Origin: Fusibacter sp. A1
GTDB lineage: Bacteria > Bacillota > Clostridia > Peptostreptococcales > Acidaminobacteraceae
Reading direction: 5' to 3'
DNA: 64,000 nt
Assembly (NCBI RefSeq): GCF_004125825.1
Contig: NZ_QQWI01000010.1
Span: forward strand, 72,364-136,363
Shown here: in pieces, positions 27,774-36,629 of the stretch
Position numbering within the stretch: position 1 is the first letter of the stretch
Layout of the letters: each line of letters opens with the position of its first letter
Notes under the pieces: model-generated
The model's input: only the letters and a program-made list of their open reading frames with translations
Databases searched by the model: none
Told to the model about the DNA's origin: nothing
Position numbers and translations under genes: made by a program

Positions 27774-27807
27774 AAAGAAACTATTCGTATGGATAGTTTC
27801 TTTTTTT
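27774..27807 (+). terminator. terminator of rpsD
   Basis: AAAGAAACTAT (27774-27784) pairs with ATAGTTTCTTT (27793-27803), followed by more Ts. Confidence 0.88.
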
Positions 27808-27961
27808 ATGTGCTTTTTTCAGGGACATGCAAAGACCGGTTTACAATCTTGTCTCAATCTTATGCAATTGTCTGAATAAACACCCAATTGGAAATCATTA
27901 TGCTATAATAGCAAGTGGAGTTTGAATATTTACAGAAAAAGTATTGATGAGGGGGCTAGTT

Positions 27962-28921
27962 ATGACAGAATCTATTGTTTCGAGTAGTAGATTGAGTAAG
28001 ACCAAACGCAATGACGTTTTAAAGCTCATTGCGATTATCACAATGCTGATCGACCATATCGGATATCTTTTCTTTCCGCAGATCAGACTGTTTAGAACGA
28101 TTGGACGTATTGCATTTCCTATCTTCGCTTTTCAGCTTGCAGTGGGTTACAAACACACTTCGAGTCTGCCGAAGTACAGCCTAAGATTATTTGGCTTCGC
28201 ACTTATCTCTTATTTACCTTATATTTTCTTTGAACCGACGCTGGAACCGAATCCGCTTGCATTCAATGTCATGTTCCTATTACTTGCGGGCATCGGCGCG
28301 ATGAAACTATGGGAGCTCTCCATCCATGCCTTCAAGCAATTTAAAATCAACAAAAGCTTAATGGGATTGATCGGCGGTAGCTTCTTCTTGGCTGTGTTTA
28401 TCGCATATATCCTTGCGCCGCAAGCGCTTAGCATTCTTGTGAGAAACATCGATGTTCCACTTTTTGAGGGCTTACATAGCATCAGGGTTTCCTACGGAAC
28501 CTATGGACTGCTTCTGATGATGATGTTCTACTGGTTTGAAAACCAGGCGATACTCGGGTTTGTAGCATTTGTGGCAATCACGTTCTCGACCACCTATCTT
28601 AGTGGCGCCATGTATACCGGCAGCGTCTACAATATTGCAGATGCTTCGCTCAGAGTCAAATCGTTCATGGATACCGTCATAAAACAACCCGCTTATATCT
28701 GGGAAAATATCACAGGATACAAGAACGGTCTGATGACCTTAGAAGGTTACTTCTTCCAGGCAAGAGCCGTGATGGGTGTCATCCTGATCTATCTGCTAAA
28801 AAACCGTAACTTCACCTTTAGGATGAACAAATACGTCGCATACTGGTTCTACCCTGTGCACATGACGCTTTTGATGTTCATCAAGTATGGAACAATGCAC
28901 TGGGGTTGGAATATATTTTAG
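27962..28921 (+). CDS. TraX family membrane protein
   Basis: A 319-residue polytopic membrane protein; start at 27962 chosen because AGGGGG lies 7 nt before it (an upstream in-frame TTG/ATG would overlap this site). The N-terminal KLIAIITMLIDHIGYLFFP and RTIGRIAFPIFAFQLAVGY blocks are the signature of TraX, named for the F-pilus acetylase but widely present in Firmicute chromosomes as an acyltransferase-like protein. About eight to nine membrane segments are visible, ending in YWFYPVHMTLLMFIK. No conjugation genes are near, so the role is unlikely to be in transfer. Confidence 0.88.
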   Translation: MTESIVSSSRLSKTKRNDVLKLIAIITMLIDHIGYLFFPQIRLFRTIGRIAFPIFAFQLAVGYKHTSSLPKYSLRLFGFALISYLPYIFFEPTLEPNPLAFNVMFLLLAGIGAMKLWELSIHAFKQFKINKSLMGLIGGSFFLAVFIAYILAPQALSILVRNIDVPLFEGLHSIRVSYGTYGLLLMMMFYWFENQAILGFVAFVAITFSTTYLSGAMYTGSVYNIADASLRVKSFMDTVIKQPAYIWENITGYKNGLMTLEGYFFQARAVMGVILIYLLKNRNFTFRMNKYVAYWFYPVHMTLLMFIKYGTMHWGWNIF

Positions 28922-28940
28922 TATATAATTAGCTAAGGAA

Positions 28941-29077
28941 ATTGCATAATTACATTCAAAAAGAGGATCATAGTCTAGCTAGTAGAGTAGTATCTTCAGC
29001 ATTCATATATCTATTATGCAATATCCCATGTGACCTATTATAAAATTTTATCGGCTATATGCCTTGTGGCGTATAGC
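28941..29077 (+). promoter_or_regulatory. structured leader upstream of the GNAT gene
   Basis: ATTGCATAAT (28941-28950) and ATTATGCAAT (29013-29022) form a perfect 10-bp inverted repeat 62 nt apart, followed by GCTATATGCC (29054-29063) with GGCGTATAGC (29068-29077) ten bases before the ribosome binding site. The order, a closing helix followed by a hairpin near the start, looks like a cis-regulatory RNA, but no known class is recognised. Confidence 0.4.
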
Positions 29078-29096
29078 TATTTTATTGGAGGAGACC

Positions 29097-29846
29097 ATGA
29101 TTAGAAAACTGCCTTCTGAGGACTGGAATAAACTAAAAGAAGAACTGGCACCCTACTGGCACGAAGTGTACTTCCTATTGCTTGCGCTGGACAGCGGCAG
29201 GCATTTGAAAGAAGTGTACATCGCTGAGGACAAAGGTAAGGTGATCGGCATACTGGCAATAAGAAAAAGCAACAAGGCCCACCTTCATATGACTGCAGCG
29301 CTTACTGAGGAATGGACGGCACTGCTCAAATCGAAAGCGCTTAAATCGCTTTTAGTATCTGAACGCGTGTACCGCTTGATAAGCGGTGGGGACCTTGTCA
29401 AGGCGCACCACCGGACAAGCCTGATCATGACAAGATATGAAGCGCCATTTGATATGCAAGATACCCTTACCCCGCTGTCCATAGAGGAGCTTTCAGAAGT
29501 GGATGAGTTGTACCGGATGGAGATGCCGGGTGCCCTATCCCTTGAAGGAATGAGACGAAACTATGAGAAGGGTGGATTTGGTGTAGGAATAAGAAGGCAT
29601 GACAAGTTGGTGTCCGTTGCCCAAGTGAGTGAGGTCAGTAAAGACCAGGGATTCGTGTTCGGAGTTGTGGTGATCGAAAAGTTCCGGGGGCAGGGACTTG
29701 GCAAGCGGGTGATGCAGGGATTATTGTCGCTTGAAAGCTCAAAAGGGCTGACGCTGCATTTATTGACAGATAATCCCTTAGCCATTGGACTTTATGAACA
29801 GCTTGGATTCAAAGCTAACGGCAAGATGATAGAAGCCGTACTATAG
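29097..29846 (+). CDS. GNAT family N-acetyltransferase
   Basis: A 249-residue protein starting after TTGGAGGAG. The C-terminal GNAT domain shows the acetyl-CoA loop EKFRGQGLGKRVM and the closing NPLAIGLYEQLGF. The N-terminal half (1-130) is an acetyltransferase-like but less conserved region, as in tandem GNAT proteins. Substrate unknown. Converges on the lar operon with a shared terminator. Confidence 0.85.
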   Translation: MIRKLPSEDWNKLKEELAPYWHEVYFLLLALDSGRHLKEVYIAEDKGKVIGILAIRKSNKAHLHMTAALTEEWTALLKSKALKSLLVSERVYRLISGGDLVKAHHRTSLIMTRYEAPFDMQDTLTPLSIEELSEVDELYRMEMPGALSLEGMRRNYEKGGFGVGIRRHDKLVSVAQVSEVSKDQGFVFGVVVIEKFRGQGLGKRVMQGLLSLESSKGLTLHLLTDNPLAIGLYEQLGFKANGKMIEAVL

Positions 29847-29882
29847 AAAAGGTCGCATTCAAATCGAATGCGACCTTGTTTT
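29847..29882. terminator. bidirectional terminator between the GNAT gene and larB
   Basis: AAGGTCGCATTC (29849-29860) pairs with GAATGCGACCTT (29866-29877). A T-rich flank on the right serves the plus strand and the A-rich left flank serves the minus strand. Confidence 0.85.
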
Positions 29883-30627
29883 ATAAGTGGTTGATCATGC
29901 TGGCGCTATAGGCCGCGCCGAACCCGTTATCGATGTTCACGACAGTCACACCGCTCGCGCAGCTATTGACCATCGAAAGCAGGGCGGTGATTCCGCCAAG
30001 GTTGGCGCCGTAGCCCACGCTTGTCGGAATAGCAATCACCGGCTTGTCGACAAGTCCTGCGACAACGCTCGCAAGCGCGCCTTCCATCCCAGCGATCACG
30101 ATGACGACCTTTGCGCCGCGTATGTCGTCAAGACGCTTGAACAGCCTGTGGATGCCAGCCACGCCGACATCTACGATCTTGATCGTCTGATTCCCTAAAA
30201 GTTTTGCCGTAACGTATGCCTCTTCCACAACAGGAAGGTCCGATGTACCCGCACTGACAATCGCGATGTAGTCCTTTGTTTCTGCTAAGTCCTGGTTCAC
30301 AACGCTGATGGTCCGGCCTAACTTGTTGTGTTGCGCATGTGCGACCTTCCTCTGAACGGCTTCAAAGACCTCTGAATCCACTCTGGTCACCAGTATATTG
30401 TGTTTAAGCTCATTCATATGGACTACAATATCCACAATCTGCGAACTGGTCTTACCTTCGCCGTAAATCACCTCCGGGTATCCGACCCTTAACTGCCTAT
30501 GGTCGTCGATGACGGCAAATCCCAAATCCGTAGAAGGGAACTTCTGAAGGGCATCGGCTGCCACATCTGTGGATAGGGTGCCGTTTTTCACTTGTTCAAG
30601 CATTCCTAATAGTTGATCTTTGTTCAT
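29881..30627 (-). CDS. larB: nickel pincer cofactor biosynthesis protein LarB
   Basis: A 248-residue protein with a PurE-like C-terminal half. LarB carboxylates nicotinic acid adenine dinucleotide and opens the phosphoanhydride, the first step of the nickel-pincer nucleotide cofactor of lactate racemase. Recognisable segments are VSAGTSDLPVVEEA, VDVGVAGIHRLF, IVIAGMEGALASVVAGL and AIPTSVGYGA. The start overlaps the end of larE by 4 nt, so the larC-larE-larB order is a coupled operon. Confidence 0.95.
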   Translation of the reverse strand: MNKDQLLGMLEQVKNGTLSTDVAADALQKFPSTDLGFAVIDDHRQLRVGYPEVIYGEGKTSSQIVDIVVHMNELKHNILVTRVDSEVFEAVQRKVAHAQHNKLGRTISVVNQDLAETKDYIAIVSAGTSDLPVVEEAYVTAKLLGNQTIKIVDVGVAGIHRLFKRLDDIRGAKVVIVIAGMEGALASVVAGLVDKPVIAIPTSVGYGANLGGITALLSMVNSCASGVTVVNIDNGFGAAYSASMINHL

Positions 30628-31433
30628 AATCGCTCCTCTGACTGAATGGTATGATTGAGGCTTCCCATCTTATAGCCTGCCAAGTCTAGTGAGACAAAGG
30701 TGAAACCATATTCTTTCAACTGGTCATTGATCTTATCCATGATCCCTGTGTCGAAAAATCGGTCTCTTTGATCCTTGGCGATTTCAATGCGCGCAATCTC
30801 GCCGTGCGAGCGGACTCTCACTGCCTTTAACCCCAAACTGTGTAAGAAGACCTCAGAACGTTCGACTCTTTCGAGTTCGTCAAGGGTGATCCTGTGGTCG
30901 TAGGGAAGCCTTGTAAGCAAGCAAGCGTAGGCGGGCTTGTCGTGCGTAGCAAGCTTGAACAGCTTTGAGCTGATCCGTATGTCCAGCTTTGAAAATCCTG
31001 TTTCCAGCAGCGGGCTTTTGATGCCAAGTTCCTTAAGGGCAATCATTCCAGGCCTGTAGTCTTTGGTATCGTCCGTATTCGATCCGTCTGCGACGTATTC
31101 AAAACCGTCTGCTAGCGCCTTGGCCTTTATCTGACTGAAAATCAGGGTTTTGCATAGGTAGCAGCGGTCCACAGGATTGTCGATGATGATCTCGCTTAAT
31201 CCCACCGTCATGATTTCATGCCTGATGCCGATAGTCTCTGCAAGTTCTTTGGCTTCGTCAATTTCCCAGTCGGGAATATAGGGCGAATTCACCGTATAGG
31301 CGATCGCCTTGTCTCCAAGCGCCTCCTTAGCGGCATAGGCAAGAAAAGTGCTGTCGACTCCTCCCGAAAAGGCGACTGCGACAGAACCTAGATTCTTTAA
31401 ATAGGTGATCAGTTCGTTATATTTGTTCTGCAT
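30624..31433 (-). CDS. larE: ATP-dependent sacrificial sulfur transferase LarE
   Basis: A 269-residue PP-loop protein: the ATP-binding SGGVDST is at residues 23-29. LarE adenylates the pyridinium dicarboxylate intermediate and gives it sulfur. A Cys in PAYACLLTR (about residue 170) is at the position of the sacrificial cysteine, and a CxxC pair (DRCYLCK, about 90-93) could help hold an iron-sulfur cluster, as in the cluster-type LarE enzymes that use sulfur catalytically. Overlaps larC by 17 nt. Confidence 0.93.
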   Translation of the reverse strand: MQNKYNELITYLKNLGSVAVAFSGGVDSTFLAYAAKEALGDKAIAYTVNSPYIPDWEIDEAKELAETIGIRHEIMTVGLSEIIIDNPVDRCYLCKTLIFSQIKAKALADGFEYVADGSNTDDTKDYRPGMIALKELGIKSPLLETGFSKLDIRISSKLFKLATHDKPAYACLLTRLPYDHRITLDELERVERSEVFLHSLGLKAVRVRSHGEIARIEIAKDQRDRFFDTGIMDKINDQLKEYGFTFVSLDLAGYKMGSLNHTIQSEERL

Positions 31434-32682
31434 AGCGGTTGTTCCTCTTCACTGCTTCCTCGATCACGTGGACCGGTATACCATGCTGATTGGCAAGGCG
31501 CTTGCAGTCTTCATATTCGGGTTTGCTTTTAACACAGGCGTCCTGCCAGTATAGGTCCTTAACCGTCACCGGGCCGTATTCCGTATCGATAGTCCTGAAA
31601 GTCCTATCGAGCATCGTCTTTGTGACTTCGTATTCCCTGATACCCGCGGAACTTGTATCCGTAAACAGGATATGTTGCACCGAAAATCGCTTGTCGTCGG
31701 TGAATAAGACCGATAGCTTCACAGCAGGTCTGCCTTTTTTCATGATGATCGGCGTTTTAAAAACATCCAACGCGCCAGCGTCAAACAGCTTTTGTTCGAC
31801 AAACTCATAGTGTTCGGGATTCATATCGTCGATGTTCGTTTCAATAATATATTGTTTTTGTGTAGTGGTAGACTCGTTCATCTCACCCAAGAAAACCCTA
31901 AGTACGTTCGGTACTTCAAAATCCTTGGTACCGAGTCCGTATCCGATGCTTTCAATGTTGATGGACTGGATGTCGGTGAACTCATGGACCATGGCCTTAA
32001 GAATCGCGGCACCGGTAGGTGTGGTCGATTCAGACTGCACAAGACCTGTTTTCATGGGAATACCCTTGAGTATCTCCACAGTCGCAGGCGCCGGCACAGG
32101 AATCTTACCGTGCGTGCACCATACAAAACCGGCTCCGACCTGAACGCTAGACGACATGATTCTGTCGACTTTGAGATAATCGATACAGATCGCCGCACCA
32201 ACAATGTCTACTATAGAGTCCACGGCACCCACTTCATGAAAGTGGACCTCGTCAACCGTCTTGCCATGTACCTTGGCCTCGGCGATGGCTATCTCGTGAA
32301 AAATCCTCAAGCTGATATCCTTTACCTCGTCAATAAGCGGACTACTAAGAATCATCTCTTTAATGGTGCCATAGGTACGGTCGTGGCTGTGCGTATGGTG
32401 ATGGTGATGGTCATGTATGTGGCTATGGGCATGCTGGTGATGATACCCGTGTTCATGACCTTGCTCATGGGCATGCGCTTCACCTGCAAGCACCACATCG
32501 GCCTTTATTCCAGTAATACCGCTTTTGATACCGGTATGTATATCTAATGTAAATTCCTCATCGAGTCTTAGCTTGGCAAGTTCCTTCTTAAGATACTCCT
32601 TGTCGACACCTAAGTCGATCAGCGCACCCAGATTCATATCACCGCTAATTCCAACACTGCAATCATAATAAAGTACTCTCAT
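31417..32682 (-). CDS. larC: nickel insertion protein LarC (unsplit)
   Basis: A 421-residue full-length LarC, which inserts Ni(II) into the pincer cofactor using CTP. It is read as one frame here, unlike species where it is made by a programmed frameshift from larC1/larC2. A His-rich loop between residues 70 and 105 (many HxH, HHHHH) probably stores or hands over nickel. Conserved blocks are YDCSVGISGDMNLGALIDLG at the N-terminus, FHEVGAVDSIVDIVG, and the C-terminal ETNIDDMNPEHYEF. The start has AGGAGGAATT. No larA (lactate racemase) or nickel transporter gene is in the window. Confidence 0.95.
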   Translation of the reverse strand: MRVLYYDCSVGISGDMNLGALIDLGVDKEYLKKELAKLRLDEEFTLDIHTGIKSGITGIKADVVLAGEAHAHEQGHEHGYHHQHAHSHIHDHHHHHTHSHDRTYGTIKEMILSSPLIDEVKDISLRIFHEIAIAEAKVHGKTVDEVHFHEVGAVDSIVDIVGAAICIDYLKVDRIMSSSVQVGAGFVWCTHGKIPVPAPATVEILKGIPMKTGLVQSESTTPTGAAILKAMVHEFTDIQSINIESIGYGLGTKDFEVPNVLRVFLGEMNESTTTQKQYIIETNIDDMNPEHYEFVEQKLFDAGALDVFKTPIIMKKGRPAVKLSVLFTDDKRFSVQHILFTDTSSAGIREYEVTKTMLDRTFRTIDTEYGPVTVKDLYWQDACVKSKPEYEDCKRLANQHGIPVHVIEEAVKRNNRYAEQI

Positions 32683-32795
32683 AATTCCTCCTATCTCTCT
32701 CTTAATGAATCATAACATAACCGCTAAAAATAGGCCATATCAAGCCTGTTTTATGTTAGACTTTAACTATCAGAATCATATCAAAAGGAGGCTTT

Positions 32796-33227
32796 ATGAA
32801 CATACTTATCATCGCAATCATCCTGTTTTTAGTACTTGAACTGATGAATGTCGCAACACTGTATTTCAAACCCGATTCAAAAGCGGGAAACGGCATCGGA
32901 GTATTCAACGCCTGGGAAAAATCAAAAGAAATCCCCGAAGTCCACGAACTGGTCAAATACCTGACCTACTGGGTCGCAGGAACCAAGCTGATCTTTATCG
33001 GACTGCTTCTAGTCATTATCCTCACAGCAAACGAAGTGACACAGTTTTATGCTGTGGGAGTTCTGATCTTATCTATCTTCTCGTTTTACTGGAGACTGTA
33101 TCCGATGATAAAAAAGATGGATGCACAGAACCATATCACACCAAAAGGCTACTCAAAAACCTTAGGTATGATGATCACAGTCATCATTATTGTACTCTCA
33201 GCAGTTTTATTCATCAGCATGTTATAG
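32796..33227 (+). CDS. small four-helix membrane protein, unknown function
   Basis: A 143-residue protein after AAAAGGAGGC. Four membrane segments are visible (about 3-20, 58-78, 85-105, 122-142). A conserved-looking loop after the first helix (KPDSKAGNGIGVFNAWEKS) faces one side. No family recognised with certainty. It is divergent from larC and ends at a terminator. Confidence 0.75.
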   Translation: MNILIIAIILFLVLELMNVATLYFKPDSKAGNGIGVFNAWEKSKEIPEVHELVKYLTYWVAGTKLIFIGLLLVIILTANEVTQFYAVGVLILSIFSFYWRLYPMIKKMDAQNHITPKGYSKTLGMMITVIIIVLSAVLFISML

Positions 33228-33267
33228 GCGACGAGTCAACTTAAATGGAAAACTAAAGAACTGACTC

Positions 33268-33300
33268 AAAAACACCACTTATTGACTATTTGGTGTTTTT
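33268..33300 (+). terminator. intrinsic terminator after the small membrane protein gene
   Basis: AAAAACACCA (33268-33277) pairs with TGGTGTTTTT (33291-33300). Confidence 0.8.
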
Positions 33301-33336
33301 ATCTCTTAATTATCCCTAAAAGAGTACTACAAAATT

Positions 33337-33343
33337 TTCGACA
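33337..33343 (-). promoter_or_regulatory. candidate Spo0A box
   Basis: TTCGACA on the plus strand is the perfect complement of the TGTCGAA core, within AAATTGTCGAAAA on the minus strand. It lies 157 nt before the following gene. A single 7-base match can occur by chance. Confidence 0.35.
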
Positions 33344-33500
33344 ATTTCATTACAATTCCAATAAATAACATATAAGCATCCATCAAAACAGTATAATTGG
33401 TGTAGAGCAACTCATCGAACGAGAATAATCATTGAAAGAAGTCTTATAGGAGTTGCAGTTATAACATACGTTTTTGATATGAGTTGTTCATGGAGGACTT

Positions 33501-34334
33501 ATGAAGCTAAAGTCATATTGGGTGCCACTTTATTATCTCTGCATAGTATTGTTTTTTTCAGGGAATACCATCATCATAAACACGTTTGAAATTAACTTTG
33601 ATTATACCCTTATCCTCACAGCAATTACTGTAGTTTTAGTATTGAAAGCTAGTAAGTATCACCTTCTAGGTATGGCCCTGACGATTGCCTATACCTATTG
33701 GTCTGCGGTGAGACGATTCCATTCTGGCTGGGTTGTTTTAATCTTAGTTGCCATTTTGGCTGTATTGGTGCTACTGATTAATACGGCTAGTGTCAAAACG
33801 CACCGAATAGTTTGGCGAGAGAGAGTAGGGCGATTCAAACGAAATAGAGCTTATAAGTATCTCAGCATGTGCCTATCATTGGTGGTAGTGGTAGGTCTGC
33901 TTATTTATTTATGGCCAAATGAAATAAATGTATTATCAGAGGACTACAGTCAGATTAATTCTTCAACTGAAGGCATAGACCTGTTTTTATACTTCAATAG
34001 CAACGACATACCCCTCCCCAAAAATGTATACAGTTTAACAGAGCAGCAATACAAGGCCTTAAAGTCACTGCTGAACAGCAAACCGCTCATCCCCATCAGA
34101 CAACCCGAGCTTTTCGATATGAAGTTTTGCGGCTACGGCAAAGACCTCATGTCAATTACGTATCAAATAGGTAAGGACCGTGTTGCCTATTACATGCAAT
34201 TTGGCAGTAATTACATTGATGTGGGTAGAAGTGTCTATATCGACGGGGATGAGAACAATGGGGTGCACGACTACCAAATGTATTTTAAACCAAGCGGATT
34301 TGATGTGGACGAGATTGTGAATCTCATCCTGTAA
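33501..34334 (+). CDS. hypothetical membrane protein with extracytoplasmic domain
   Basis: A 277-residue protein preceded by TGGAGGAC. Five membrane segments lie within residues 1-150, the last one VVVVGLLIYLWP, and a soluble C-terminal domain of about 120 residues follows, probably outside the membrane, with the sequence DIPLPKNVYSLTEQQ near its start. I do not recognise a family. AT-richer than housekeeping genes nearby. Confidence 0.65.
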   Translation: MKLKSYWVPLYYLCIVLFFSGNTIIINTFEINFDYTLILTAITVVLVLKASKYHLLGMALTIAYTYWSAVRRFHSGWVVLILVAILAVLVLLINTASVKTHRIVWRERVGRFKRNRAYKYLSMCLSLVVVVGLLIYLWPNEINVLSEDYSQINSSTEGIDLFLYFNSNDIPLPKNVYSLTEQQYKALKSLLNSKPLIPIRQPELFDMKFCGYGKDLMSITYQIGKDRVAYYMQFGSNYIDVGRSVYIDGDENNGVHDYQMYFKPSGFDVDEIVNLIL

Positions 34335-34427
34335 AATTGGAAAGTTCAATTATAACCAGACATCCCCGTGCACCCATAAAGGACATCGTATATACTAAAA
34401 TAAAGTACAGTAGAAGGATGGTGCACT

Positions 34428-34487
34428 ATGTTTGAGTATGTTTACATTGCACCAGCTGCTGGCGCAACTATTTGCTTCGGGTGTTAG
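34428..34487 (+). CDS. putative leader peptide of the ABC-F gene
   Basis: A 19-codon frame (MFEYVYIAPAAGATICFGC) with AGAAGGATGG upstream of its ATG. It lies 267 nt before the ABC-F start and ahead of alternative hairpins, as in antibiotic-induced attenuators of ARE-type ABC-F genes, where stalling of a ribosome on a leader peptide lets transcription continue. Existence of translation is inferred. Confidence 0.5.
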   Translation: MFEYVYIAPAAGATICFGC

Positions 34488-34547
34488 AGGGATTATCAAC
34501 ATTCGGTGAGCTTGTCCGGAGCAAATGGGCGGTACCGGGTACCGCAT

Positions 34548-34706
34548 GAGCCGAAGCTGGATTACAACACTTATGTTTCAAAAAACCTTTTAGCAAGGTC
34601 TATTTGTGGTGTGATTCGCTTCGCTGCACGCTTTTTTCAGCACTGTACTTGTGCGCGATCAAGCACGTTTAACCATGGCTTCGTGACGTTAGTTGCGAAG
34701 CCTTTT
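34548..34706 (+). promoter_or_regulatory. transcription attenuator of the ABC-F gene
   Basis: A terminator hairpin, GGCTTCG (34677-34683) with CGAAGCC (34696-34702) followed by TTTT, sits 48 nt before the gene. Upstream copies of the complementary words, CCGAAGC at about 34552 and GCTTCGC at about 34617, could form alternative helices that prevent or favour it. Confidence 0.55.
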
Positions 34707-34754
34707 ATATTGTATTGCTCCGGCAAGCTTTTGATGCTATTAACGGAGGATATT

Positions 34755-36629
34755 ATGAGTTTATTGAATGTACAAGCTGTGGCAATGGCCTACAGAAACA
34801 AAGAAGTCTTATCTGGCGTTTCGCTGACCGTTGAACGGAGGGAACGTGTCGCCCTAATTGGCAACAACGGTTCTGGTAAAACAACCCTTTTGAAAATCGC
34901 GATGGGCAAGGAGACGCCTGACGGGGGAACCGTGACCTTTGCAAGAGGTATCAAAGTGGGTTACCTGTCACAAGTCACCGACGAACTGGTGCATGGCCAT
35001 ACCCAGGCTGGTTTTTATCAAAAGATCGATGAACTGGAATTCAAGCTGAGAACGATCGAAGCGGATATGTCTCAACTGACGGGCGATGAAGAGGCTTCTG
35101 TAGTGGCCCAACTCACCGGTACCTATACGAAAGCCCTTGACGAGTTCAATGCCATTGGTGGTTACGAGGTCTACCATGAAATCACAAAAACATTGAAGGG
35201 ACTTGGTCTAAGTGACGATGCCTTGACCACCGACCTTGAACATTTGAGTGGTGGTGAAAAAATGCGAGTGGCTCTGGCCCACCTTTTGATTGAAAAGCCG
35301 GATCTGCTGATTTTAGATGAACCGACCAACCACCTGGATGTACATGCGATAGAGTGGCTTGAAAATTTTTTAATGAAGTTTTCAGGTGGTGTCCTGGTCG
35401 TTTCGCACGACAGGTATTTTCTTGACCGTGTCGCCACTAGAATTGCTGAACTTGCTGGTGGAACCTTGCTGGAAATGAAGTGTAATTACTCTGAGTTTTT
35501 AGACCAGAAGAAAACGCTAAGGGAATACTATAACAAAGAAAGAAGAAACTTAAAAATCCAGATCAGGGATTTGAAAGCCATGATTCTTGAACTTAGAAGA
35601 AAACGCAAGAGTAAACAGGCTGATAGCAGACAAAAGGAAGTCGACAGACTGGAGGAAAAGTTCATTGAACTGACCAAACAGTCAAAATCTCATGGCAACC
35701 TGACGAAAGTTAAAAAGCCGAAAATTGATGTAAAGGGCCATGGCCATGTGAGTCAATCAGTGGTTCAAGTAGAGGGATTGTCAAAGCACTTTGGACAAAG
35801 AAAGCTCTTTGACAGCATCAGTTTTGACATCTATGGTGGGGAAAAGGTAGCCATTGTCGGTTCGAATGGAACAGGTAAGACGACGCTTCTCAACCTCTTG
35901 AGGGGCATTGACAATCAGTTCTCGGGAACCGCTAAACTAGGTGCATGGATCAATTATGTGTATCTGGGTCAGCACGTGAGTTTCACAAGCGAAGACTGGT
36001 CGGTACTGAGTGAGATGATGCATGCCTGTAAACTCGACGAACAAGAAGCCAGAAGAAAGCTTGCGGCCGTTGAACTATACGGTGACGAAGTGAATACGTT
36101 GATTTGTGATTTGAGTGGTGGAGAGCGGGTAAGGCTATTCTTTGCAATAGCCATGACATCTCATCCCCATTGCCTGATTTTAGATGAACCCACCAACCAT
36201 CTTGACCTTTCATCCCGTGAAGCGCTAGAAGCCATGATCAATGCTTTTAACGGTACCGTCATCGCGGTGTCTCATGACAGGTACTACTTGAACAATTGCG
36301 TGAGTAAAGTCATAGAACTCAAAGAGGGTAAGGCGCATGTGTTTTTAGGCCATTACGATGAGTACATTAAAAGCCAGTTGCAAGAACCTGTGAAAGTTCA
36401 GCGGATGAATAAGAAGCCTGCCAAGGAAAGCCCCAACAGACTTGAAGAGATTGCAAGCAAGAGGGCAGCTTTGGAAGGGCGGATTGAAGCACTTGAAGCA
36501 AGCATCAGATTCCACGAAGCCATGTCGATAACCAGTCCTGATGAGGTCGATTACAAGCAGTGGTCCCATGAATCGGCAACACTTGAATCGCTCATGGAGG
36601 AGTATATCGTACTGGACCTTGAAGCTTGA
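34755..36629 (+). CDS. ABC-F type ribosomal protection protein (ARE ABC-F candidate)
   Basis: A 624-residue soluble protein with two ABC ATPase domains and no membrane segments. The start at 34755 has ACGGAGGATATT; the frame is open upstream but without a site. Domain 1 has Walker A GNNGSGKTT and the LSGGEKMRVALA and LILDEPTNHLD motifs; domain 2 has GSNGTGKTT, LSGGERVRLFF and LILDEPTNHLD. The linker between them (about 245-320, Lys/Arg-rich, coiled coil) reaches the peptidyl-transferase centre in ABC-F proteins. The leader peptide and attenuator upstream favour an antibiotic-resistance type (VmlR, CplR, Lsa relatives) over a housekeeping EttA-type factor. Drug class cannot be read from sequence. 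Confidence 0.88.
   Translation: MSLLNVQAVAMAYRNKEVLSGVSLTVERRERVALIGNNGSGKTTLLKIAMGKETPDGGTVTFARGIKVGYLSQVTDELVHGHTQAGFYQKIDELEFKLRTIEADMSQLTGDEEASVVAQLTGTYTKALDEFNAIGGYEVYHEITKTLKGLGLSDDALTTDLEHLSGGEKMRVALAHLLIEKPDLLILDEPTNHLDVHAIEWLENFLMKFSGGVLVVSHDRYFLDRVATRIAELAGGTLLEMKCNYSEFLDQKKTLREYYNKERRNLKIQIRDLKAMILELRRKRKSKQADSRQKEVDRLEEKFIELTKQSKSHGNLTKVKKPKIDVKGHGHVSQSVVQVEGLSKHFGQRKLFDSISFDIYGGEKVAIVGSNGTGKTTLLNLLRGIDNQFSGTAKLGAWINYVYLGQHVSFTSEDWSVLSEMMHACKLDEQEARRKLAAVELYGDEVNTLICDLSGGERVRLFFAIAMTSHPHCLILDEPTNHLDLSSREALEAMINAFNGTVIAVSHDRYYLNNCVSKVIELKEGKAHVFLGHYDEYIKSQLQEPVKVQRMNKKPAKESPNRLEEIASKRAALEGRIEALEASIRFHEAMSITSPDEVDYKQWSHESATLESLMEEYIVLDLEA

Noticed and set aside
27962-28921. TraX as evidence of a conjugative element
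   Set aside because: Stand-alone TraX-like acyltransferase-type membrane proteins are common in Firmicute chromosomes and no transfer genes are nearby.
28967-29010. A tRNA-like look of the leader before the GNAT gene
   Set aside because: Only the D-arm region resembles a tRNA; acceptor, anticodon and T-arm pairings are not present.
34506-34754. N-terminal extension of the ABC-F protein by 83 residues
   Set aside because: The extension covers the attenuator and has no ribosome binding site; the start at 34755 has ACGGAGG and gives the standard ABC-F N-terminus.
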